Positions 18,495 through 26,019 of a stretch of 64,000 bases of DNA are shown here, in pieces. The translations under genes and the position numbers were made by a program. The notes below the pieces were generated by a model. It ran no database searches. It was not told the origin of the DNA and saw nothing but the letters and a program-made list of their open reading frames with translations. Position 1 is the stretch's first letter. The number at the start of each line of letters is the position of its first letter. Source of the stretch: JBBROS01 sp963752225 (GTDB taxonomy: Bacteria; Pseudomonadota; Alphaproteobacteria; Acetobacterales; Acetobacteraceae). The stretch lies in NCBI GenBank assembly GCA_963752225.1, contig CAVVXS010000009.1, forward strand, positions 186,001 through 250,000. Reading direction: 5' to 3'.

Positions 18495-19334
18495 ATGTCG
18501 ATGCTGAGTTTCGAGCGCAAGTACCGGGTGCCGGGCGGCACGCTGATCGGCGGCAGTCTGTTCGATTTCTGGATCGGCCCGTTCTTTGTCGGCTTCTTCG
18601 GCGTGACGACGGCAGTGTTCGCGCTGCTCGGCACCACGCTGATCTTCTACGGCGCGGCGCTCGGCCCGACCTGGGCGCCGTTCCGCATCAGCATCGCGCC
18701 GCCCGACATTTCCTACGGGCTCGGCTGGGCGCCGCTGAAGGAGGGCGGGCTGTGGCAGATCATCACCCTCTGCGCGATGGGCGCGTTCTGCTCCTGGGCG
18801 CTGCGGCAGGTGGAGATCTGCCGCAAGCTCGGCATCGGCTACCATGTGCCGATCGGCTTTGGCGCGGCGATCTTCGCCTATGCGTCGCTGGTGATCTTCC
18901 GCCCATTCCTGCTCGGCGCCTGGGGCTACGGCTTCCCGTACGGGATCATGAGCCACCTCGATTGGGTTTCGAACGTCGGCTACCAGTATCTGCACTTCCA
19001 TTACAATCCCGCGCACATGCTCGCGGTGACGTTCTTCTTCACCACGACCTTCGTGCTCGCCCTGCACGGCGGCGAGATCCTGGCCGCCGCCAACCCGGGT
19101 CATGACGAGCCGATGAAATATGGCGGACACGAGAGCGTCTACTTTCGCGACACCATCTACTATTCGATCGGCGAACTCGGCATCCACCGGCTCGGCTGGT
19201 TCCTCGCCATCAATGCCGGGCTGTGGAGCGCAGTCTGCATGCTGATCTCCGGCCCGTTCTGGACCCGCGGCTGGCCGTACTGGTTCGACTGGTACATGAG
19301 CCTGCCCGTGTCCGACCCCTTCACGCTGGGCTGA
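18495..19334 (+). CDS. pufL: Photosynthetic reaction centre L subunit
   Basis: 279 residues, five transmembrane helices; with PufM it binds the bacteriochlorophyll special pair, bacteriopheophytins and quinones. Ligands, numbered here (Rhodobacter number +1), are all present: His154 in MSHLDW, His169 and His174 in HFHYNPAHM, and the iron ligands His191 (LHGG) and His231 (GIHRLG). Glu213 matches L212, but the position of L213 (Asp in Rhodobacter) is Ser214 and L210 is Gly211. The C-terminus FWTRGWPYWFDW is typical. The start at 18495 follows CGGAGG. No pufB/pufA precede it, which is unusual. pufM begins 4 bp after the stop. Confidence 0.97.
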   Translation: MSMLSFERKYRVPGGTLIGGSLFDFWIGPFFVGFFGVTTAVFALLGTTLIFYGAALGPTWAPFRISIAPPDISYGLGWAPLKEGGLWQIITLCAMGAFCSWALRQVEICRKLGIGYHVPIGFGAAIFAYASLVIFRPFLLGAWGYGFPYGIMSHLDWVSNVGYQYLHFHYNPAHMLAVTFFFTTTFVLALHGGEILAAANPGHDEPMKYGGHESVYFRDTIYYSIGELGIHRLGWFLAINAGLWSAVCMLISGPFWTRGWPYWFDWYMSLPVSDPFTLG

Positions 19335-19338
19335 GACG

Positions 19339-20331
19339 ATGGCGACCTACGAATCCCTGTTCACCGCAATCGAGCTGCACGGCCCCGAAGACCCGCCGAT
19401 CCCCGAAGCGCCCGGCGGCTTTCCCCGCATCGGCCCGGTCTACGACAGCCGCTGGCTCGGCCGCATCGGCGAGCGCCAGCTCGGCCCTACTCAGCTCGGC
19501 CTGCTCGGCCTGGCGTCGATCGCCTGCGGCTTCGCGGCGATCGAGATCATCGGCCTCAACATGTGGGCGTCGGTCGATTGGAGCCTCTTCCGCTTCATCA
19601 AGTTCCTGCCGTTCCTGGCGCTCGAGCCGCCATCGGCCAAGTACGGGCTGGCGCTGTTCCCACCGCTCAACGAGGGCGGCTGGTACTTGATGGCCGGGTT
19701 CTTCCTGACCGCGTCGATCCTGCTGTGGTGGGGCCGCATGTACGGCCGGGCGCGGGCGATCGGCATGGGAACGCACATTCCGTGGTCGTTCGCTTCGGCG
19801 ATCTGGCTCTATCTGGTGCTCGGCTTCTTCCGGCCGATCCTGATGGGCAGCTGGTCCGAGGCGGTGCCGTTCGGCATCGTGCCGCACCTCAACTGGACCG
19901 CCACCTTTTCGGTCCGTTACGGCAACCTGTTCTACAACCCGTTCCACATGCTCTCGATCACCTTCCTCTACGGGTCGGTGATGCTGTTCACCATGCATGG
20001 CGGCACCATCCTGGCGGTCGCCCGGTTCGGCGGCGAGCGGGAAACCCACGAGATCGCCGACCGCGGCACCGCCGCCGAGCGCGCCGCCCTGCTGTGGCGC
20101 TGGACGATGGGCTTCAACGCCACCTACGAGAGCGTGCACCGCTGGATCTTTTGGTTCGCGACCCTGACGCCGCTGGCCGGCGGCATCGGCATCCTGCTGA
20201 CCGGGACGGCGGTCGATAATTGGTATCTCTGGGGCGTGAAGCACGGGATCGCCCCGGACTATCCCAGCCTCTACTCCCTGCCGCCGACGCCGGCCGACGC
20301 CTTCCACGATTGGTCGAAGGCGCTGCAATGA
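19339..20331 (+). CDS. pufM: Photosynthetic reaction centre M subunit
   Basis: 330 residues, five transmembrane helices. The bacteriochlorophyll ligands are His183 (PHLNW) and His203 (FYNPFHM); the iron ligands are His220 (MHGG), Glu235 (GGERE) and His267 (VHRW). The region GGERETHEIADRGTAAERAA is canonical for the QA-side loop. Tyr at M210 is kept. M203 (Gly in Rhodobacter) is Met204, next to the special-pair ligand, and M44 (Asn in Rhodobacter, Asp in Blastochloris) is Glu45. The C-terminal extension (YSLPPTPADAFHDWSKALQ) is of the type found where a PufC cytochrome is present. The stop overlaps the pufC ATG (ATGA). Confidence 0.97.
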   Translation: MATYESLFTAIELHGPEDPPIPEAPGGFPRIGPVYDSRWLGRIGERQLGPTQLGLLGLASIACGFAAIEIIGLNMWASVDWSLFRFIKFLPFLALEPPSAKYGLALFPPLNEGGWYLMAGFFLTASILLWWGRMYGRARAIGMGTHIPWSFASAIWLYLVLGFFRPILMGSWSEAVPFGIVPHLNWTATFSVRYGNLFYNPFHMLSITFLYGSVMLFTMHGGTILAVARFGGERETHEIADRGTAAERAALLWRWTMGFNATYESVHRWIFWFATLTPLAGGIGILLTGTAVDNWYLWGVKHGIAPDYPSLYSLPPTPADAFHDWSKALQ

Positions 20332-21446
20332 AGCTGTCCACCGTCATCGCCGCCGCCGCGGCCGCGGGAACGCTGTTCGTGCTGGCCGTGCCGCGCTGGC
20401 ACCACCCGGTGCCGGGCACCCAGCTCGGCTTCCGCGCCAGCTCGATGATCCAATGGGCGCCGACCGAACCGGTCGCGATTGCGTTCAACAGGCCGCCGCC
20501 CGCCGTCCCGGCTGACCGCTTCGGCGTCGAGCAGGCGGCGCTCGACGACACCCGCCCGGCAACCGAAGCCTTTCCGGGCATCCACGTGCCGGACGGCACC
20601 ACGGCGGGCGAGTTCATGCGCCTGCAGGTCGCCTTCACCCAGTGGACCGCGCCCGGCCAGGGCTGCGTCTTTTGTCACGCCGGCAACGATTGGAAGTCGG
20701 ACGCGAAGCCGCAGAAGCAGGCGGCGCGGGTGATGACCGACATGGTCCGCAGCCTCAACACCGACTGGACGGAGCACAACGCCGAGGCGGGCGTCACCTG
20801 CTACTCCTGCCATCGCGGCCAGAACGTGCCGCCCGTCGCCTGGTATCCGCACCAGGCGCCGGCGCCGCGGCCCTTCGTGGCCCGGCAGGAGGAATGGAAC
20901 TACGCCGCCACCACGGTGCGCGACTTCTTCCCCGATAACGGCTACGCCGAGTACCTGCTGCAGGCGACGCCGGGTCATGCCCAGGCCAACACCGCGCTCG
21001 CCACCACCGGCCCGCAATCGCAGTATGTGTTCACGCGCCTCTACGAATACATGATGCAGATGAGCGACGGCATCGGCGTCAACTGCGGCTATTGCCACAA
21101 TTCGCGCGCCTTCTTCGACTGGGGTCAGAGTACGCCGCACCGCTGGACCGGGCTCAACGGCATCGAGATGACCCGGGCGATCAACCGCAACGTGCTCCTG
21201 CCGCTCGCGCAAGCGATGCCGCAGACCCGCGAGGTGGTCGGCAATGCGCGCGAGCCGATCGTGCCCGGGCACGAAACCGGGCCGCAGACCGGCAATGCGC
21301 TCGCGATCTGCGCCACCTGCCATTACGGCAGCCCGAAGCCGCTCGACGGCCTCAACCTGGTGCACGACTACCAAAAGCTGCTGGTCGGGCCGCCGCTGCT
21401 GCCTGCGCCGCCGCAGCAGGCGGCCGCCTTGGAGGGATCGCGCTGA
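20328..21446 (+). CDS. pufC: Reaction-centre tetrahaem cytochrome c subunit
   Basis: 372 residues; the periplasmic cytochrome that re-reduces the photo-oxidised special pair. Four CxxCH haem sites are present, starting at Cys113 (CVFCH), Cys158 (CYSCH), Cys253 (CGYCH) and Cys328 (CATCH), the usual two-plus-two arrangement. The N-terminus (KLSTVIAAAAAAGTLFVLAV) is a hydrophobic anchor without a lipobox cysteine, so it is probably an uncleaved membrane anchor rather than a lipoprotein. It overlaps pufM by 4 bp and its TGA overlaps the puhA ATG by one base (TGATG). Gene order C-then-puhA is abnormal for purple bacteria. Confidence 0.96.
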   Translation: MKLSTVIAAAAAAGTLFVLAVPRWHHPVPGTQLGFRASSMIQWAPTEPVAIAFNRPPPAVPADRFGVEQAALDDTRPATEAFPGIHVPDGTTAGEFMRLQVAFTQWTAPGQGCVFCHAGNDWKSDAKPQKQAARVMTDMVRSLNTDWTEHNAEAGVTCYSCHRGQNVPPVAWYPHQAPAPRPFVARQEEWNYAATTVRDFFPDNGYAEYLLQATPGHAQANTALATTGPQSQYVFTRLYEYMMQMSDGIGVNCGYCHNSRAFFDWGQSTPHRWTGLNGIEMTRAINRNVLLPLAQAMPQTREVVGNAREPIVPGHETGPQTGNALAICATCHYGSPKPLDGLNLVHDYQKLLVGPPLLPAPPQQAAALEGSR

Positions 21447-22237
21447 TGCCCGAACACGCTCTCGGCCACATCACCGCCCGCCTCGCCGGCAGCGTCGACA
21501 CGGCCCAGGTCGTGCTGGTGTTCTTTGTCGGTTTCGTTTTGGCGCTGTTCCTGTACTTGCGGCGCGAGGACAAGCGCGAAGGCTACCCGCTGGTTGACCC
21601 TGCCGGCGGCCGCGACCTGGTCGGCTTCCCGCCGCCGCCGCCGCCCAAGCACTACAAGCGCATGCACGGCGACATCGCCACGGTCCCGCATCCCGAGGGC
21701 CGCACCGGATTGGCGCTCGAACCGCTGTTCCGCTTCCCCGGTGCGCCGTTCACGCCCACCGGTGATGCGATGCAGGACGGCGTCGGCCCGGCGAGTTGGG
21801 CGATGAAGGAGGACCGCCCGCTGCTGACCTGGGAAGGCCACCCGCAGCTGCAGCCGCTGCGCAAGCTGCCGGGCTGGGCCGTGGACCGGGAGGACACCGA
21901 TCCGCGCGGCATGATCGTGCTGGACAATGAGGGGGAACCGGTCGGCACCGTGGTCGACCTGTGGCTCGACCACGGCGTGAAGATCCTGCGCTACCTGGAA
22001 GTGGCACTTGCACTGCCGGGCGGCCCGCCGCGTGCCTTGATCCCGGTCTACTTCGTCCGCACGAGGGCAAAGGCGCGCCAGGTTCGGGTGCCTGCCTTGT
22101 CGGCGCGCCAGTTCGCGACATTCCCGCAGCTGCAGGCGGCCGACCAGATCACCGCGCGTGAGGAGGACCAGGTCGCCTCCTATTGCCAGGGCGGCCTGTT
22201 CTACGGCCGGCCCGGCCGGTTCGGAGCGTTTCGATGA
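21446..22237 (+). CDS. puhA: Photosynthetic reaction centre H subunit
   Basis: 263 residues: a single N-terminal transmembrane helix (about 18-37) followed by the invariant YLRREDKREGYPL and a cytoplasmic PRC-barrel domain. The domain contains GMIVLDNEGEPVGTVVDLWL and RYLEVAL, whose Glu corresponds to H173 on the proton path to QB. It caps the L/M heterodimer and channels protons to quinone. In other purple bacteria puhA sits beside lhaA/bch genes in a separate operon; here it is coupled to pufC by a TGATG overlap. puhB follows with a 4-bp overlap. Sequence is full length. Confidence 0.95.
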   Translation: MPEHALGHITARLAGSVDTAQVVLVFFVGFVLALFLYLRREDKREGYPLVDPAGGRDLVGFPPPPPPKHYKRMHGDIATVPHPEGRTGLALEPLFRFPGAPFTPTGDAMQDGVGPASWAMKEDRPLLTWEGHPQLQPLRKLPGWAVDREDTDPRGMIVLDNEGEPVGTVVDLWLDHGVKILRYLEVALALPGGPPRALIPVYFVRTRAKARQVRVPALSARQFATFPQLQAADQITAREEDQVASYCQGGLFYGRPGRFGAFR

Positions 22238-22878
22238 GCCGCACGATCGACGGCCTGCCCGGCCAGCTGCCGCCCGGCGAGCACATCCTGTGGCAGGGTG
22301 CGCCCGCCTGGCGCCCGCTCGCCCGCCGGCTCTGCCACGTGCGGCCGGTTGGATGCTATTTCGGCGCCCTCGCCGCCGGCGACCTGCTGCTCGAGCTGAC
22401 CGGCGGGACGCCCGTGCTGCACGCCGGGCTGGCGGTGCTGCCGGTCGTGGCGAGCGGCGTGGCCGTGCTGGCCTTCCTTTACGGGCTCGCCTGGATGGTG
22501 GCGCGCACCACACGCTACACGCTGACGACGCATCGGCTGGTGATGACGCTCGGCATCGCCTTGCCGGCCACCCTGGCGATCCCGCATTCCGGCATCGCCC
22601 ATGCCGGCGTGCGGCTCGACCCCGACGGCAGCGGCGACCTGCCGATCCGAACCAAGCGGGGCTACGCCGTCGCCATCCACCGCGTCTGGCCGCATGCGAG
22701 GCCGCTGCGCTGGCGCCGGGCGGAGCCGATGCTGCGCAGCGTGCCTGCGGCCGGGGTTGTGGCCGCCCTGCTCGCCCGCACCCTGGCCACCGCCGAGTCG
22801 GACTGCTTGCGCGCCGGTTCGGTCGCGGCGCCGGCCGGCAAACGCATGATTGCGCCAGAGTTGCTGGCAGCCGATTGA
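22234..22878 (+). CDS. puhB: Photosynthetic complex assembly protein PuhB
   Basis: 214 residues, membrane protein of the bPH2/PuhB family needed for efficient reaction-centre assembly. It opens with LPGQLPPGEHILWQGAPAWR, the standard PuhB beginning, and has hydrophobic segments at about 45-60, 67-90 and 105-118. The bPH domain follows (TRYTLTTHRLVMTLGIALPA). The ATG overlaps the puhA stop. No puhC, acsF or puhE follows; instead minC begins 32 bp downstream. Identification rests on the N-terminal motif plus position after puhA. Confidence 0.88.
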   Translation: MSRTIDGLPGQLPPGEHILWQGAPAWRPLARRLCHVRPVGCYFGALAAGDLLLELTGGTPVLHAGLAVLPVVASGVAVLAFLYGLAWMVARTTRYTLTTHRLVMTLGIALPATLAIPHSGIAHAGVRLDPDGSGDLPIRTKRGYAVAIHRVWPHARPLRWRRAEPMLRSVPAAGVVAALLARTLATAESDCLRAGSVAAPAGKRMIAPELLAAD

Positions 22879-22910
22879 CGCCGGGCCATCCGGCGGGATA
22901 GCCCCGGTGG

Positions 22911-23685
22911 ATGGGCAACACCGCTACCCCGCCGGCCCAACGCGCCGGGTCGTTCCTCCGCTTGCGCGGAAAATCGTTCATGTCCGTCGTGCTCACGCCG
23001 GACCTGCCGCTCGACGCCTGGATCGCCCAGCTCGACGACCAGATTGCCCGCTCGCCGAAGGTGTTCGAGGGGCGTCCGGTGCTGCTCGACGTGTCGCTGC
23101 TGGCGGGCCAGGAGGCGCACATCGTCGGCCTCGTGCGCGACCTCGGCGCCCGCGGCGTCCGCGTCATCGGCATCGATGGCAGCATGCCGCATGCGCTCGG
23201 CGCCTATGCCGCCGAGCTGCCGGCCATCATGTCGGGCGGACGCAACGCGCAGATCACCGGGGGCGAGATCGCCGACCGGGAGCCGAGGGGCGGCGGTGCC
23301 ACCATCGCGGCCGAGCCGGTGCGCGCGCCGCCTCCGTCCGAGCCCGCCTCGATCGTGATCGACGCGCCGATCCGGTCCGGCCAAAGCGTCACCCATCCGG
23401 CCGGCGACGTCACGATCGTCGGATCGGTCGCATCCGGCTCCGAGGTGATTGCGGGCGGCTCGATCCACATTTACGGAACGTTGCGCGGCCGGGCCATCGC
23501 CGGGCTGCTCGGGCCGGGTCCGAACGGCGCGCGTCCGCGAATCTTCTGCCGCCGAACTCGAAGCCGAACTGCTAGCCATCGACGGTGTGTACAAGACCGC
23601 CGACGAGATCGGGCCGAAGCTGCAAGGCCGTGCGGTGCAGGCGTGGCTCGACGGCGACGAACTGAAAGTCGCGGCGCTCGACTGA
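22911..23685 (+). pseudogene. minC: Septum-site determining protein MinC, single-base frameshift
   Basis: MinC inhibits FtsZ ring assembly away from midcell. The N-terminal domain (SFLRLRGKSFMSVVLTPDLP) and the C-terminal beta-helix (APIRSGQSVTHPAGDVTIVG, then GGSIHIYGTLRGRAIAG and ARPRIFC) are intact up to residue 213. The frame is then broken by an extra A at 23555/23556 (TGCCGCCGAACTCGAA). The remaining family sequence (LEAELLAIDGVYKTADEIGP to AALD, ending at 23685) continues in the +1 frame. Removing one base restores a protein of about 257 residues. minD and minE follow intact, so a consensus error is plausible; if real, the cell has a truncated MinC with an altered tail to 23696. Confidence 0.8.
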
Positions 23686-23714
23686 GCCCCTGCTAAACAA
23701 AGGAGTTGAGACGG

Positions 23715-24533
23715 ATGGTGGCAAAGGTCCTGGTCGTGACGTCTGGCAAAGGCGGCGTCGGCAAGACGACGTCCACCGCGGCACTCGGCGCCGCATTGGC
23801 GCAGACCGGGCAGAAAGTGGTGGTGGTCGACTTCGACGTCGGCCTGCGCAACCTCGACCTGATCATGGGGGCGGAGCGCCGGGTCGTGTACGACCTGATC
23901 AACGTGACGCAAGGCGACGCCAAGCTGACGCAGGCGCTGATCCGCGACAAGCGGGTCGAGACGCTGCATCTGCTCCCCGCCAGCCAGACCCGCGACAAGG
24001 ACGCGCTGACCAGCGAGGGCGTGGCCCGGGTCATGGTCGAGCTGAAGGAGATGTTCGACTGGGTGATCTGCGACAGCCCGGCTGGAATCGAGCGCGGCGC
24101 CCAGTTGGCGATGTACCACGCCGACACCGCCGTCGTGGTGACCAACCCGGAAGTGAGCTCGGTCCGCGACAGCGACCGCATCATCGGCATGCTCGACAGC
24201 ACGACCGCCCGGGCGAAGGCGGGTGAGCGGGTGTCAAAGCACCTGCTGCTGACCCGGTTCGACCCGATCCGCGCCGCCCGCGGCGACATGCTGAAGACCG
24301 AGGACGTGCTCGAGATCCTCAGCATCCCGCTGCTCGGCATCATCCCGGAAAGCCAGGACGTGCTGAAGGCCAGCAACGTCGGCAGCCCGGTGACGCTGGC
24401 GGACCCGACCAGCGCGCCCGCCCGCGCCTACATGGACGCGGCGCGCCGGCTGCTGGGCGAGAGCGTCAACATGTCGGTCCCGGGCGAGCGGAGGGGGCTG
24501 TTCGGCAAGCTGTTCGGGCGGAGGGTCGCGTGA
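23715..24533 (+). CDS. minD: Septum-site determining ATPase MinD
   Basis: 272-residue deviant Walker A ATPase that recruits MinC to the membrane and is driven off by MinE. Visible features: SGKGGVGKTTSTAALGAAL (deviant Walker A), VVVVDFDVGLRNLDLIMG, the switch II DSPAGIE, and a C-terminal amphipathic membrane-targeting helix (RRGLFGKLFGRRVA). The ATG at 23715 has AGGAG upstream. The stop overlaps the minE GTG. Full length and undamaged. Confidence 0.96.
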   Translation: MVAKVLVVTSGKGGVGKTTSTAALGAALAQTGQKVVVVDFDVGLRNLDLIMGAERRVVYDLINVTQGDAKLTQALIRDKRVETLHLLPASQTRDKDALTSEGVARVMVELKEMFDWVICDSPAGIERGAQLAMYHADTAVVVTNPEVSSVRDSDRIIGMLDSTTARAKAGERVSKHLLLTRFDPIRAARGDMLKTEDVLEILSIPLLGIIPESQDVLKASNVGSPVTLADPTSAPARAYMDAARRLLGESVNMSVPGERRGLFGKLFGRRVA

Positions 24534-24778
24534 GCATCTTCGATCTTTTTCGCAAGAAGGCCTCGGCGCCGGTCGCCCGCGAACGGCTGCAACTGCTGCT
24601 GGCGCACGAGCGGGTCGGCGGCAGCGACAACCGTCTGGTGGCGGTGCTGCAGGAGGAGATCCTCGCGGTGATCGCCCGGCACATGCAGATCGACCGCGAC
24701 AAGGTCAGCGTAAAGCTCGGCCGCGACGATGCGGTGAACACGCTTGAGATCGACATCGAGATGCCGGGCCGCGCCTAA
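24530..24778 (+). CDS. minE: Cell-division topological specificity factor MinE
   Basis: 82 residues starting with GTG (24530), overlapping the minD stop. The N-terminal membrane-targeting/anti-MinCD part (SIFDLFRKKASAPVARERLQ LLL, then HERV) is followed by EILAVIARHMQIDRDKV and a beta strand (LEIDIEMP). This is the normal MinE layout and length. It completes the minCDE operon and is followed by two strong inverted repeats shared with the convergent MFS gene. Confidence 0.95.
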   Translation: MSIFDLFRKKASAPVARERLQLLLAHERVGGSDNRLVAVLQEEILAVIARHMQIDRDKVSVKLGRDDAVNTLEIDIEMPGRA

Positions 24779-24787
24779 GCGACATCC

Positions 24788-24827
24788 AAGGGCTCTGCCC
24801 TTGACCCGCTGGGGCCTCGGGCCCCAG
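24788..24827. terminator. Two adjacent hairpins between convergent minE and MFS gene
   Basis: AAGGGC-TCT-GCCCTT (24788-24802) and CTGGGGCC-TCG-GGCCCCAG (24809-24827) are perfect inverted repeats with 3-nt loops. They lie in the 60-bp gap between two converging genes, so they can stop transcription from either side, although there is no long T run. Their composition is like dispersed GC-rich intergenic elements of Rhodospirillales; only one copy is seen here. Confidence 0.6.
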
Positions 24828-24838
24828 ACCCCGCCGCG

Positions 24839-25957
24839 TTAGCGCACTCGGCGTGAGAGCAACGCCATGCCGAACGCGCCAAGCGCCAGCAGCAGCAGCG
24901 CCGACCGCAAACCCGCCAGGCCGGACACGAAGCCGATCAGCGGCGGGGTCGCCAGCATCCCGCCATAGCCCGCCGTGGCCACCATCGACACGCCGGCCGC
25001 CCCCTGCCGTCCGGCCGTGCTGAACATGATCGGCACGATGTTGGCAACCCCGGCGCCGACCAGGGCGAAGCCAGGGGTCGCGAGCCACAGATCCGGGGCG
25101 GCCAGCGCCGCCAGCAGCCCGACGGCCGCCAGCAGAGCCCCCCCGGTCAGCACCCGCACCGGCCCGAGCCGGCGCACCAGCGCATCGCCGGTCAGCCGGA
25201 GCGCGATCATCGCGCCGGCGAACACGCCGAGCGCCACCGAAGCCATCGCTTCGGGCGCATCGAGCACCGTCCGCAGGTAAACGCCCGACCAGTCCGCGGT
25301 CCCGCCCTCGATGGCGAAGCTCAGCGCCGCGACCGCACCGAGGATGACGATCGGCCGTGTCGGCCAGGCATACGCGACGGGCTCGCGCGTGCGGCCCCGC
25401 TGCTCCGGCAGCAGCGCGGCCAGCATGCCGCAGACGCCGACCAGCAGCCCGGCCAACCCCAACGCCCAGGGCAGCCGCAGCGACACCAGGAACCCGGCCA
25501 GGGCGGCGCCGAACAGCTCGCCCAGGCTCCACCCGGCGTGGAACGACGACATGATGGCCGAGCCCCAGCGCCGCTCCAACCACGCCCCATGCGCGTTCAT
25601 GCAGACGTCGAGCAGCCCAAGCCCGAGCCCGAGCAGCACGCCGCTCGCCAACAGCACCGGGTAGGTCGGCGCCAAGGCCGGCAACGGCAGCGCCACCGCG
25701 AGCAGCAGCGACGACAGCCACGAGCCGCGCGCCGTGCCGAGCGGATCGGCCCAGCGCCCAGTTACCAGCATCGCGGCTACCGCGCCCAAGCTCACGAACA
25801 GCAGCAGCACACCAAGTTGGGCGTCGGTGAGCCCCGCCGCCTCGCGCACCCGCGGGATGTTGCCGGCCCAGGCGCCGAAGGCAATGCCGTTGCCGGCGAA
25901 CACGGCCGTCATGGCGAGACGTTCGGTCCAGGACCGGTGAACGGGGTGGGGCTGCAT
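24839..25957 (-). CDS. MFS transporter
   Basis: 372 residues with about twelve hydrophobic helices. The N-terminal half has AFGAWAGNIPRVREAAGLTD and a loop-2/3-like GRWADPLGTARGSW. The sequence resembles fucose-permease-like or YbjJ-like members (AWAGNIPRV). Two starts are possible: ATG 25957 (chosen, after GGACTGGGGG) and 25996. Convergent with minE; the amidase gene ends 62 bp upstream of it on the same strand. The substrate cannot be assigned. Confidence 0.82.
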   Translation of the reverse strand: MQPHPVHRSWTERLAMTAVFAGNGIAFGAWAGNIPRVREAAGLTDAQLGVLLLFVSLGAVAAMLVTGRWADPLGTARGSWLSSLLLAVALPLPALAPTYPVLLASGVLLGLGLGLLDVCMNAHGAWLERRWGSAIMSSFHAGWSLGELFGAALAGFLVSLRLPWALGLAGLLVGVCGMLAALLPEQRGRTREPVAYAWPTRPIVILGAVAALSFAIEGGTADWSGVYLRTVLDAPEAMASVALGVFAGAMIALRLTGDALVRRLGPVRVLTGGALLAAVGLLAALAAPDLWLATPGFALVGAGVANIVPIMFSTAGRQGAAGVSMVATAGYGGMLATPPLIGFVSGLAGLRSALLLLALGAFGMALLSRRVR

Positions 25958-26019
25958 CCCCCAGTCCTGCCACAGCGCCGGGCGGAGCGCACGCACACCA
26001 GCCCGGCGCGCCGGTCATG

